Origin: Herbaspirillum sp. WKF16
GTDB taxonomy: Bacteria > Pseudomonadota > Gammaproteobacteria > Burkholderiales > Burkholderiaceae_D
NCBI RefSeq assembly: GCF_028993615.1
Contig: NZ_CP118632.1
Span: 3,658,001-3,722,000 of the forward strand
Length of the DNA stretch: 64,000 nucleotides
Direction: 5' to 3'
Of the stretch, positions 18,781-26,860 are shown one piece after another. Positions within the stretch are counted from its first letter, which is position 1, and each line of letters opens with the position of its first letter. The notes below the pieces were generated by a model. It saw only the letters and a program-made list of their open reading frames with translations. It searched no databases and had not been told where the DNA came from. Made by a program: the position numbers and the translations under genes.

Positions 18781-20244
18781 TCAGCGCTTGGGCATGCCGC
18801 CCAGGAGCGCAGCCACCTTGGGCTTGGGGCGGTTCGACTTGGGCAGTTCCGGCTTGGTCGAGACCGGCTCCTCGGCAGTGGCCTCGTAGGGCTTGAGGAA
18901 CCAGGGATCGACCTTCTCGCGGCGCGATTGGGGTGCGCCGCCGTCGCGGCTGCGGCTGCTGCGTTCGCTGCGCTCTGCGCCACGCTCGCTGCTGCGCTCA
19001 GCGCGCTCGCCCCGGGCGCTGCGCTCGCCGCGTTCGGGACGCTCCGCACGTTCATGACGCGCGCGCGGCGCGAAGCCGGCCAGCTCGGCGCGATCGAATT
19101 TCTTCTTGATCAGTTTCTCGATGTCCTGCAGCAGGCGCTCATCCTTGTCGCAGAACAGCGAGATGGCGTCGCCCGAGGCGCCGGCGCGACCGGTGCGGCC
19201 GATGCGGTGCACATAGTCTTCGGCGTTGTACGGCAGGTCGTAGTTGATCACACAGGGCAGCTCGGCGATGTCCAGGCCGCGCGCGGCGACGTCGGTGGCG
19301 ACCAGCACTTCGATCTGGCCTTGCTTGAAGGACTCCAGCGCGGCCATGCGCTCGCCCTGGGTCTTGTCGCCGTGGATGGCGGAGGCATTGATGCCTTCGG
19401 CAAGCAGCGTGCGCGCCAGGCGCGAGGCGCCGATCTTGGTGTTGGAGAAGACGATCACCTGCTTCAACTGGCGCTGGCGGATGATGTAGGCCACGGCGTC
19501 GGCCTTGGCGGACTCGTCGACCTTGTAGATGGCCTGGGTCACGGTCTCGGCGGTGGCGTTGCTGCGCGCCACTTCGATGGTGACCGGGTTGTTCTGGAAG
19601 CTGGCGGCCAGCTTCTTGATCTCGGGCGAGAAGGTGGCCGAGAACATCAGGTTCTGGCGCTGCTTGGGCAACAGGTTGATGATGCGCTGCAGGTCGGGCA
19701 GGAAGCCCATGTCAAGCATGCGGTCGGCCTCGTCCATCACCAGGATCTGGGTCTGCCCCAGGTTCACGGTCTTTTGCTGCACGTGGTCCAGCAGGCGGCC
19801 GGGCGTGGCGATCACGATCTCGACGCCGGCGCGCAGGGCCGCGGTCTGCGGCGCCATGTCGACGCCGCCGAAGACCACCGTGGCGCGCAGGGGCGTGAAG
19901 CGCGAGTAGGCCTTGACGTTGTCGGCGACCTGGTCGGCCAGTTCGCGGGTCGGCGTGAGGATCAGCGCGCGCACCGGATGGCGCGCAGGAGACGCGCTGT
20001 GGCTGGCGTGCGCCAGCAGGCGCTGGATGATCGGCAGCGAGAAGCCGGCGGTCTTGCCGGTGCCGGTCTGTGCTGCGCCCATGACATCGCGCCCCTGCAG
20101 GACCACGGGGATGGCCTCGGCCTGGATCGGGGTGGGATGGACGTAGCCTTGCTCGGCCAGCGCCTTCAGGATATCGGGCGACAGCCCGAAATCTTCAAAG
20201 CGGATGGAGGGTGCTGCCGGTGCTGCGGACGTGGTGTCGGACAT
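18781..20244 (-). CDS. DEAD-box RNA helicase, RhlE subfamily
   Basis: 487-aa ATP-dependent RNA helicase. Motifs in order: Q motif (FEDFGLSPDILKAL, P-T-PIQ), Walker A AQTGTGKT (residues 58-65), PTRELA, TPGRLLD, DEAD, SAT, VATDVAARGLDI and HRIGRTGRAG. The C-terminus is a basic/acidic low-complexity tail (about 400-470) of repeated RAER/RGER/RSER units ending in KVAALLGGMPKR; such tails bind RNA and vary between orthologues. Probably involved in ribosome assembly or RNA decay at low temperature. The leader is long (see the -10 box at 20442). RhlE assignment is from the core motifs; it could be another RhlE-group paralogue. Confidence 0.92.
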   Translation of the reverse strand: MSDTTSAAPAAPSIRFEDFGLSPDILKALAEQGYVHPTPIQAEAIPVVLQGRDVMGAAQTGTGKTAGFSLPIIQRLLAHASHSASPARHPVRALILTPTRELADQVADNVKAYSRFTPLRATVVFGGVDMAPQTAALRAGVEIVIATPGRLLDHVQQKTVNLGQTQILVMDEADRMLDMGFLPDLQRIINLLPKQRQNLMFSATFSPEIKKLAASFQNNPVTIEVARSNATAETVTQAIYKVDESAKADAVAYIIRQRQLKQVIVFSNTKIGASRLARTLLAEGINASAIHGDKTQGERMAALESFKQGQIEVLVATDVAARGLDIAELPCVINYDLPYNAEDYVHRIGRTGRAGASGDAISLFCDKDERLLQDIEKLIKKKFDRAELAGFAPRARHERAERPERGERSARGERAERSSERGAERSERSSRSRDGGAPQSRREKVDPWFLKPYEATAEEPVSTKPELPKSNRPKPKVAALLGGMPKR

Positions 20245-20602
20245 GGTTTGTTGCGAACGGTGCGACAGCGCCGCGGCAGCCGCCAGAGCGGCTCCGGTGC
20301 ATGGGGTGCATGCGCACGGGTTCAGTTGCTTTCAGTGTAGAAGTATTACGCGAAAATCGGCCCAATCTGCGCGGCCGCCCGCTTCGGATGATGCAAAGTG
20401 CATTGACCGGGCCAGTTGCTGCCGTTGCCCGGAAGACCGCTATTATACGCCGCATCGCAACCGGCTTCATGACAGTTTGGTGTCTGCCCCGCGCAGAGGC
20501 CCAAAAAGGCGGTGCGCCCGACGCTCATGGGCGCGCCAAATGTTTCCATCATGACATCGAACCGCCGACGTTTCCTTCTAGAAGGAGGCGCCGGCCGCGG
20601 GA
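20245..20602 (-). other. 358-nt region upstream of the RhlE-type helicase
   Basis: No gene seen. It contains the helicase leader and promoter region. A 14-bp palindrome TCCTTCTAGAAGGA at about 20575-20588 lies just after the stop of the next minus-strand gene and could weakly act in termination. Confidence 0.4.
20442..20447 (-). promoter_or_regulatory. Candidate -10 box for the RhlE-type helicase
   Basis: Exact TATAAT on the minus strand, about 198 nt before the helicase ATG, implying a leader of about 190 nt. The -35 region is poor (CTGTCA lies 22 nt upstream). Confidence 0.35.
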
Positions 20603-21286
20603 TCAACCGATGGTGATGTTGATGTCAGGCAGGCCGTCCACATGGCCTTGCAGCTTGTCGCCCTTGACCACCGCGCCCACGCCTTCGGGCGTGCCGGTGT
20701 AGATCAGGTCGCCCGGGAACAGCTCGACCAGGCCGGACAGGTAGGAAATGGTTTCGGCCACGCTCCAGATCAGGTCCGACAGGTCGCCTTCCTGGCGCAC
20801 TTCCCCGTTCACCTTGAGCCACACGGCGCCCTTGTCGGGATGGCCGGACTTGGCGGCCGGGACGATGGGCGCGCACGGCGCCGACTGGTCGAAGCCCTTG
20901 GCCATGTCCCAGGGACGGCCCATCTTCTTGGCCTGGGCCTGGATGTCGCGGCGGGTCATGTCGAGGCCGACGCCGTAGCCGTAGACCAGCTCCAGCGCCT
21001 TTTCCACCGGCACGTCGCGGCCGCCGCGGCCCAGCGCCACCACCAGTTCGATCTCGTGGTGGTAATCGGAAGTGGCCGCCGGGTAAGGCACCACCGAGTC
21101 GGTCGGCACGATGGCGTCGGCCGGCTTGGTGAAGAAGAACGGCGGTTCGCGGTCGGGGTCATGGCCCATCTCGCGGGCGTGCGCCGCATAGTTGCGGCCG
21201 ACGCAATAGATGCGGCGCACCGGGAAGGGATCGCCTCCGACTACCGGAACGGTGGACTGGGCGGGGGCGGGAATGGCGAAACTCAT
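20603..21286 (-). CDS. Fumarylacetoacetate hydrolase family protein
   Basis: 227-aa FAH-fold enzyme. It has IYCVGRNYAAHAREMG at the N-terminus, the metal-binding HHEIELVVALG (E-x-E) and LDMTRRDIQ, and GDLIYTGTPEGVG near the C-terminus. Proteins of this length and motif set are acylpyruvate/fumarylpyruvate hydrolases or oxaloacetate tautomerases; the sequence alone does not decide the substrate. ATG 21286 is chosen over upstream starts because homology begins just after it and CGGAG precedes it. No catabolic operon surrounds it. Confidence 0.87.
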   Translation of the reverse strand: MSFAIPAPAQSTVPVVGGDPFPVRRIYCVGRNYAAHAREMGHDPDREPPFFFTKPADAIVPTDSVVPYPAATSDYHHEIELVVALGRGGRDVPVEKALELVYGYGVGLDMTRRDIQAQAKKMGRPWDMAKGFDQSAPCAPIVPAAKSGHPDKGAVWLKVNGEVRQEGDLSDLIWSVAETISYLSGLVELFPGDLIYTGTPEGVGAVVKGDKLQGHVDGLPDINITIG

Positions 21287-21562
21287 CAGGAAGACTCCGT
21301 AGTGAAAGGCGGGCAAGACCCGCCACATGTTCAAGTGCCCGCCGACCGCAGGGTCCTTCGGGCTGGCGATGAGTGTAAAAGAATTCGGAAGATGCCGCAG
21401 GGCGATCCCTCCGTCGGGAGAAATAAGCGGCATTTAACGTTCAAATCGGCTTGGCAAAACACCTGCAAATTTGGGACACTGACGGCAACAATGCGCGGCC
21501 ATGCCATGACCGTATAAAACGCGACAACAGATCCTCCCTTTTCTGCAGGCCCAAAAAACACC

Positions 21563-23377
21563 ATGCGTCAACAAGCATCCGCCGCCACCATCCTTCTGCA
21601 ACAAGCCCTTGCGCTCCACCAACAAGGCAAAATGAAAGCGGCAGAAGAGCTGTACAAGAAAGCGCTGTCGAAGGATGCCCGGCATTTCGAGGCAAACTAC
21701 CTCTACGGCATGCTCAAGCTGCACCTTGAGGACTGGGAAGCCGCGCAGGCGCAGCTGGGAAAGGCGATCGACCTCAATCCCGGCCACATCGACACCTATT
21801 TCGACCGCGGTACGGCATTGCGACATCTTGAACGCTACGATGAAGCGCTGCAGTGTTACGAGCGCGCGCTGGCATTGAAGCCTGACTTCCTGCAGGCGCA
21901 GCATATGCGCAGCAACACCTTGCGCTCGCTCGGGCGGCTGCATGATGCGCTTGATGGTTACAGGAAGCTCTTATCCCAGGCCACCGACGACGCCGACGTC
22001 TGGTTCGAATACGGAAACACCCAGCATGACCTGGAATTGCTGGACGATGCCATCGAGAGTTATCGCAAAGCCATCGCATTGCGGCCCGATTTCATCGAAG
22101 CTGTTTTCAACTTGGGCAACACCTTCAAGTATCTTGGCCAGCTTGCCGATGCAGAGACCTGCTACCGCCGGGCATTGGAGCTCGACCCCAAGTTCGTCCA
22201 GGCGATCTCCAACCTGAGTTTCGTGCTGTACCAGCAAGGCAAGTCGGAAGAAGCGCTTGCGGTCTTCGACGAGAGCGCAGACGTCAGCGAAGACCTGGTG
22301 GAGCTATGGTTCAACCGCGGAGCAACATTGGAGGAGCTCCAGCGCTTCGATGAGGCCTTGGAAAAATACCATCGCGCCCAGGAGATCGATCCCGATTACG
22401 CGCCGGCGCATTGGAATGAAAGTCTGCTCCATTTGCGACGAGGAGACTTTTCCCGTGGCTGGAAGAAGTACGAATGGCGCTGGCGAACCGATCAGATGAT
22501 CGGAAAATTGCAAACATTCTCCGAACCGCTGTGGCTGGGCGGTGAGCCGATCGAAGGCAAAACCATCCTGATTCACGCTGAACAGGGCTTTGGAGATTCC
22601 ATCCAGTTCATCCGCTTCGCCTCCGTACTCGCCGCGCGCGGCGCCACCGTCATTGCCCAGGTGCAAGCGGCGCTCAAGGAGCTGTTGCGCAACACACCCG
22701 GCATCTCGCAGGTGCTGGAGCCAGACGAAACCTTGCCGCCGTTCGACTTCCACTGCCCCATCATGAGCCTGCCGCTGGCCTGCGGGATGACCGGAGACAG
22801 GGATATTCCCCGCGCACCGTATTTGACGCCGGACTCGGCCAAATGGCGCGCATGGTACGAGAAGCTCGGCTCCAAGCGAGGTTTCCGCGTTGGGCTGGTG
22901 TGGGCGGGCAGCGCCGCGACCGGGAATCCCGGCTCGGCCATCATTGATCCGCTGCGCTCCATTCCCTTTGCAGTATTCAATCCGCTACTGGCGTTGCAAC
23001 GCATGCATCCGGATCTGAGTTTCTATTCGCTGCAAGTGGGCGAACCCAGCCAGCAACTGCGGGACAGCCCCATGCAGCGCCAAGTGCATGACTTCTCCGA
23101 CGAGCTGCATGACTTCTCCGATACTGCCGCGCTGGTCGCCAATCTGGACCTGATCATCTCAGTCGACACGTCCGTCTGCCACCTGGCGGGCGCCATCGGC
23201 AAGCCCGTCTGGCTGCTCAACCGCTTCAATACTTGTTGGCGCTGGCAACTGGAACGCATCGATACCCCGTGGTACTCGAACTTCAATTTGTTCCGACAAG
23301 GCAAGGATGAAAGCTGGGAGGCCGTCATGACGCGGGTCCGCAGCAGCCTTGCGCAAGTCCTTGGGAATGGCGCCTGA
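21563..23377 (+). CDS. TPR-repeat protein fused to a GT9-like glycosyltransferase domain
   Basis: 604-aa protein. The first about 285 residues are eight tetratricopeptide repeats of 34 aa, many with the W/Y-x2-G-x8-A pattern and ending in P. The remainder resembles the GT9/heptosyltransferase fold: HAEQGFGDSIQFIRFA, RVGLVWAGSA and LIISVDTSVCHLAGAIGKPV. No signal peptide is seen. TPR-GT fusions of this kind occur in bacterial flagellin or surface glycan loci, but no such genes are nearby. A 7-residue segment is duplicated (HDFSDEL then HDFSD, 23086-23121). Its base composition looks less GC-rich than its neighbours. Function unknown. Confidence 0.8.
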   Translation: MRQQASAATILLQQALALHQQGKMKAAEELYKKALSKDARHFEANYLYGMLKLHLEDWEAAQAQLGKAIDLNPGHIDTYFDRGTALRHLERYDEALQCYERALALKPDFLQAQHMRSNTLRSLGRLHDALDGYRKLLSQATDDADVWFEYGNTQHDLELLDDAIESYRKAIALRPDFIEAVFNLGNTFKYLGQLADAETCYRRALELDPKFVQAISNLSFVLYQQGKSEEALAVFDESADVSEDLVELWFNRGATLEELQRFDEALEKYHRAQEIDPDYAPAHWNESLLHLRRGDFSRGWKKYEWRWRTDQMIGKLQTFSEPLWLGGEPIEGKTILIHAEQGFGDSIQFIRFASVLAARGATVIAQVQAALKELLRNTPGISQVLEPDETLPPFDFHCPIMSLPLACGMTGDRDIPRAPYLTPDSAKWRAWYEKLGSKRGFRVGLVWAGSAATGNPGSAIIDPLRSIPFAVFNPLLALQRMHPDLSFYSLQVGEPSQQLRDSPMQRQVHDFSDELHDFSDTAALVANLDLIISVDTSVCHLAGAIGKPVWLLNRFNTCWRWQLERIDTPWYSNFNLFRQGKDESWEAVMTRVRSSLAQVLGNGA

Positions 23378-23565
23378 TTAGCCTTCGCTGGGAAGGTGTC
23401 ATTGCCGGCCGGCTCATGCCTGCCGGAAAAATCTCGCGCGGGCGGTATCGATACGGAACCGCTGAACGCCGCCTGCCTCATAGCAGGTAGCGAAGTTACG
23501 TTTCACCTCCATAAAAATACCTGACGGCGAGGACCATGTGCAGTCTCTCGCCACGGACATCACAC

Positions 23566-24573
23566 ATGCAAACTGTCGCATCCAAGACTTCCCGCAACGT
23601 CGGCGCCGACCATGCCGACGGCCCACGCCTGCTGGCCGACATCGGCGGCACCAACGCGCGCTTCGCGCTGGAGCCCGGGCCGGGCCGCATCGAAAGCGTC
23701 AAGACGCTACCTGCCGCCGACTACAAGGAATTCACCGACGCCGTGCAGGCCTACCTGAAGCTGGCCGGCAATCCGCCGGTGCGGCACGCGGTGGTGGACA
23801 TCGCCAATCCGGTGCAGGGCGACCAGATCAAGATGACCAACCACGACTGGGCGTTCTCCATCGAGGCCGCGCGCCGGCTGCTGGGCTTCGATACGCTGCT
23901 GGTGGTCAATGATTTCACCGCCCTGTCGATGGCCGTCCCGCAGCTCAAGCCGGCCGACCTGTGGCAGATCGGCGGCGGCGTCGCCGAACCGGACCAGCCG
24001 ATCGGCGTGGTCGGCGCCGGCACCGGACTGGGCGTCGGCGGCCTGGTGCGCGGAGACGGCCGCTGGCTGCCGCTGGCCAGCGAGGGCGGCCACGTCGCCT
24101 TCGCCCCGGCCAACGCGCGCGAGGTCGCGGTGCTGCAATACGGTTGGAAGACTTATGAACACCTGTCGGCGGAACGCCTGGTGTCCGGCCCCGGGCTTGA
24201 GATGATCCACCGCGCCCTGCTGGCCATCGACGGCCATCCGGAACAGGAACTGAAAGCCGCGCAGATCGTGGAGCAAGGCCTGCAGCAAGGCGACGCGCCA
24301 TGCAAGGAAACCATCGATCTCTTCTGCAGCATGCTGGGCACGGTCGCCGCCGACCTGGCGCTGACCCTGGGATCGCTGGGCGGCATCTACATCGGCGGCG
24401 GCGTGGTGCCGCACCTGGGCGACTACTTCGAACGCTCGCCGTTCCGCGCGCGCTTCGAGAACAAGGGGCGCATGTCGGTGGTGACCAGGAAAATCCCGAC
24501 CTATGTCATCACGGCCGAGTACCCCGCCTTCATCGGCGTATCGGCCATCCTGGACGACGGGTTGCGCGCCTAG
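23566..24573 (+). CDS. glk: Glucokinase
   Basis: ATP-dependent glucokinase of the proteobacterial Glk (ROK-unrelated) family, 335 aa, phosphorylating glucose to glucose-6-phosphate in the cytoplasm. Phosphate-binding LLADIGGTNARFAL, catalytic VVNDFTALSMAV, GAGTGLGVGGL and the glucose-binding EGGHVAFAP are intact, as is the C-terminal GGIYIGGGVVPHLGDY. Start 23566 (MQTVASK) is chosen for proximity to homology; ATG 23536, ten codons earlier with GAGG three nt before it, is a real alternative. It stands alone, without other glucose genes. Confidence 0.93.
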   Translation: MQTVASKTSRNVGADHADGPRLLADIGGTNARFALEPGPGRIESVKTLPAADYKEFTDAVQAYLKLAGNPPVRHAVVDIANPVQGDQIKMTNHDWAFSIEAARRLLGFDTLLVVNDFTALSMAVPQLKPADLWQIGGGVAEPDQPIGVVGAGTGLGVGGLVRGDGRWLPLASEGGHVAFAPANAREVAVLQYGWKTYEHLSAERLVSGPGLEMIHRALLAIDGHPEQELKAAQIVEQGLQQGDAPCKETIDLFCSMLGTVAADLALTLGSLGGIYIGGGVVPHLGDYFERSPFRARFENKGRMSVVTRKIPTYVITAEYPAFIGVSAILDDGLRA

Positions 24574-24704
24574 CCGCGTACTGCGCGCATGCGGCTACGG
24601 GCGCATTGCGCGGCAGCGCTGTTTCAATGGAAATCCGGATGTTGCCGCCTCGTTGGAACCGGCAGCTGAAACGAGAGATGACTTGCGGAGGGGGAGAGAT
24701 AGAG

Positions 24705-24799
24705 GCGAGCCTTGTCTGCGGCACTTGCGGGAAATGGCTGTGGCTGCTTCGTTCCCGACCTGACCAGGTTGACCATGCCACAATGCGCAGGGGCCCGCC
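24705..24799 (-). ncRNA. ffs: 4.5S RNA (bacterial small signal recognition particle RNA)
   Basis: The minus strand contains CTGGTCAGGTCGGGAACGAA followed by GCAGCCACAGCC, the conserved symmetric and asymmetric loops and GGAA tetraloop of SRP RNA helix 8 that bind Ffh. The ends pair (GGGCC near 24796 with GGCTC near 24707), giving a hairpin RNA of about 92-95 nt. The base pair closing the GGAA loop is G-C here rather than the C-G of E. coli, a compensatory swap. The ends are estimated from pairing and the -10 box. Confidence 0.93.
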
Positions 24800-24806
24800 A
24801 GCGCGC

Positions 24807-24812
24807 ATTGTA
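24807..24812 (-). promoter_or_regulatory. -10 box of the 4.5S RNA gene
   Basis: TACAAT on the minus strand, placed so that transcription would start near 24799, where the SRP RNA pairing begins. The -35 region is GC-rich with no good match. Confidence 0.55.
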
Positions 24813-24856
24813 TCGCACTTCACCGCTATCCGCCCAGAGAATTCACCTCCATGAAA

Positions 24857-24893
24857 AAAGCCGCGCAAATGCAGGCAGCACTTGCGCGGCTTT
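24857..24893 (-). terminator. Terminator after ubiD
   Basis: 12-bp perfect stem (24857-24868 with 24882-24893) with a 13-nt loop, followed on the minus strand by a T-run, 22 nt after the ubiD stop. Confidence 0.88.
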
Positions 24894-24914
24894 CTTATGG
24901 CGGACGCGCCGGCC

Positions 24915-26399
24915 TCAGATGCCCAGCTGCTGCCAGATATCGTCGACGCGCTTCTTCACGTCGTCGCTCATCGCGATCGGCGTGCCCCACTCGCGGTTGG
25001 TCTCGCCCGGCCACTTGTTGGTGGCGTCGATGCCCATCTTGCTGCCCAGCCCGCTGATGGGCGAGGCGAAGTCGAGGTAATCGATCGGCGTGTTGTCCAC
25101 CATGACCGTATCGCGCACCGGATCGACGCGCGTGGTGATGGCCCAGATCACTTCTTTCCAGTCGCGGATGTCGACGTCTTCGTCCACCACCACGATGAAC
25201 TTGGTGTACATGAACTGGCGCAGGAAACTCCACACCCCGAACATGACCCGCTTGGCGTGGCCGGCGTAGGACTTGCGCATCTGCACCACGGCCATGCGGT
25301 AGCTGCACCCCTCGGGCGGCAGGTAGAAGTCGGTGATCTCGGAGAACTGCTTTTGCAGCAGCGGCACGAACACCTCGTTCAAGGCCACGCCCAGCACAGC
25401 GGGTTCGTCGGGCGGCTTGCCGGTGTAGGTCGAGTGATAGATCGGGTCGCGCCGCATGGTGATGCGGTCCACCGTAAATACCGGGAACCAGTCCTGCTCG
25501 TTGTAGTAGCCGGTGTGGTCGCCGTAGGGGCCTTCCAGCGCATGCTCATAGCCGGAGGCATGGGCCTCGTCCGGATAGATGTGCCCTTCCAGCACGATCT
25601 CGCTGGATGCCGGCACGCGCAGCTCGCTGCCCATGGCCTTGACCAGCTCGGTGCGGCTGCCGCGCAGGAGGCCGGCGAACTGGTACTCGGACAAGCTGTC
25701 CGGCACCGGCGTCACCGCTCCTAATATAGTGGCGGGATCGGCGCCGAGGGCGACCGCCACCGGATACGGCTTGCCGGGATTGGCAATGCAGTGCTCGCGG
25801 AAATCCAGCGCGCCGCCGCGATGCGCCAGCCAGCGCATGATGACCTTGTTGGGACCGAGCACCTGCTGGCGATAGATGCCGAGATTCTGGCGCTTCTTGT
25901 TAGGGCCCTTGGTGATCACCAGGCCCCATGTAATCAGGGGAGCGATGTCGCCCGGCCAGCAGTGCTGGATCGGCAGGCGCGACAGGTCGACATCCTTGCC
26001 CTCCCATACCACGTCCTGGCAGGGCGCCGAGCTGCGCTCCTTGGGCGCCATGTCCCACAGCGACTTGACCAGCGTTCCCAGGCCCAGCACATCCTTGATG
26101 CCCTTGGGCGGCTCCGGCTCCTTGAGGCGCGCCAGCAGGTGGCCGATGCGGCGCAGCTCACCGGTATCCTCGGCGCCCATGCCCAGCGCGACGCGGCGCG
26201 GCGTGCCAAAAAGATTGGCCAGCACCGGGATATTTTTCTGGTCGACGCGCTCAAAAAGGAGCGCCGGACCTTCCGCCCGGAGGGTGCGATCGCAGATCTC
26301 GGTCATCTCCAGATGGGAGGAAACCGGGAGGGAAACGCGCTTGAGCTCACCTTTTTGTTGCAACTGAGAAATAAAATCGCGCAAATCCGTGTATTTCAT
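24915..26399 (-). CDS. ubiD: 4-hydroxy-3-polyprenylbenzoate decarboxylase
   Basis: 494-aa prenylated-FMN-dependent decarboxylase of ubiquinone synthesis. Typical blocks are [20 protein letters not shown] at the N-terminus, [24 protein letters not shown], the catalytic E(x)nR-E region around [20 protein letters not shown] and [14 protein letters not shown]. Length is normal for UbiD. ATG 26399 (MKYTDL) is preferred over the frame extension four codons upstream. The UbiX flavin prenyltransferase is not in this window. Confidence 0.95.
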   Translation of the reverse strand: MKYTDLRDFISQLQQKGELKRVSLPVSSHLEMTEICDRTLRAEGPALLFERVDQKNIPVLANLFGTPRRVALGMGAEDTGELRRIGHLLARLKEPEPPKGIKDVLGLGTLVKSLWDMAPKERSSAPCQDVVWEGKDVDLSRLPIQHCWPGDIAPLITWGLVITKGPNKKRQNLGIYRQQVLGPNKVIMRWLAHRGGALDFREHCIANPGKPYPVAVALGADPATILGAVTPVPDSLSEYQFAGLLRGSRTELVKAMGSELRVPASSEIVLEGHIYPDEAHASGYEHALEGPYGDHTGYYNEQDWFPVFTVDRITMRRDPIYHSTYTGKPPDEPAVLGVALNEVFVPLLQKQFSEITDFYLPPEGCSYRMAVVQMRKSYAGHAKRVMFGVWSFLRQFMYTKFIVVVDEDVDIRDWKEVIWAITTRVDPVRDTVMVDNTPIDYLDFASPISGLGSKMGIDATNKWPGETNREWGTPIAMSDDVKKRVDDIWQQLGI

Positions 26400-26532
26400 A
26401 CTTTTTAACAAATTTCTTTTTGCATCACAGCCGGATCAGGTATCCCCGGCAAACGCTTGATTCTATTGATTTTTGAAGGAAGGCCACGAACAATATGATA
26501 CACAAAAGTTATAAAGATAAAGTTCAATAGTA

Positions 26533-26561
26533 TTGACTCGATATAAAGTGGCTTCTACAAT
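26533..26561 (+). promoter_or_regulatory. Strong sigma70 promoter of the transglycosylase leader
   Basis: TTGACT (26533-26538), a 17-bp spacer, and TACAAT (26556-26561) form one of the best promoters in the window. Transcription would start near 26568, about 293 nt before the start codon. The surrounding 26400-26560 is AT-rich, unlike the rest of the window. Confidence 0.8.
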
Positions 26562-26567
26562 GCGCCC

Positions 26568-26860
26568 ACCCTAACCGAAGGGCAGAGCTTGTGAAGCTCA
26601 TCGAGGCTTGAAACAAAGACAACAAGCCGCAAGGTATCCAAGGGACCCGGGGTCCCAGCAACTTAAGAAGTGCATCCAAGGCGTCAGCCTTACTCCCCGA
26701 CTCAGCCATCCGACGGCACGGCCAGCAGGCCTCGCGGATGGACTTGCCGTAACGCCTTGCGACGGTAACGTAATAGATTGCAGCGATGTCAGCCCAGCAC
26801 TCCGGTCTTCACTTCTTGGCCGGCGAGCCCTGTATTTGCCGCAATAACGCAGGAGGTTCA
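26568..26860 (+). ncRNA. Long structured 5' leader, candidate cis-regulatory RNA
   Basis: About 290 nt of untranslated leader with many stems: 26585-26590/26594-26599, 26605-26610/26623-26628, 26642-26647/26651-26656 (GGGACC-CGG-GGTCCC), 26678-26682/26687-26691, 26706-26712/26735-26741 enclosing GGCC-AGCA-GGCC, and 26746-26750/26762-26766. The loop of the last stem (26751-26761) is complementary over 7 nt to 26628-26634 (CGCAAGG/CCTTGCG), a pseudoknot, and alternatively over 7 nt to 26677-26683. It ends in AGGAGG (26851-26856) before the start. It looks like a riboswitch or other control RNA of unknown class. Confidence 0.6.

Noticed and set aside
26568..26860. ydaO-type c-di-AMP riboswitch in the transglycosylase leader
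   Set aside because: Only short pieces such as CCGCAAGG and CCTTACTCCCC resemble that class. The conserved TGAATC and GCTAAC blocks are missing, and c-di-AMP signalling is not expected in this lineage.
26786..26860. Upstream ATG extending the transglycosylase by 25 codons
   Set aside because: The extension lies in the structured leader, has no homology or ribosome site, and AGGAGG precedes ATG 26861.
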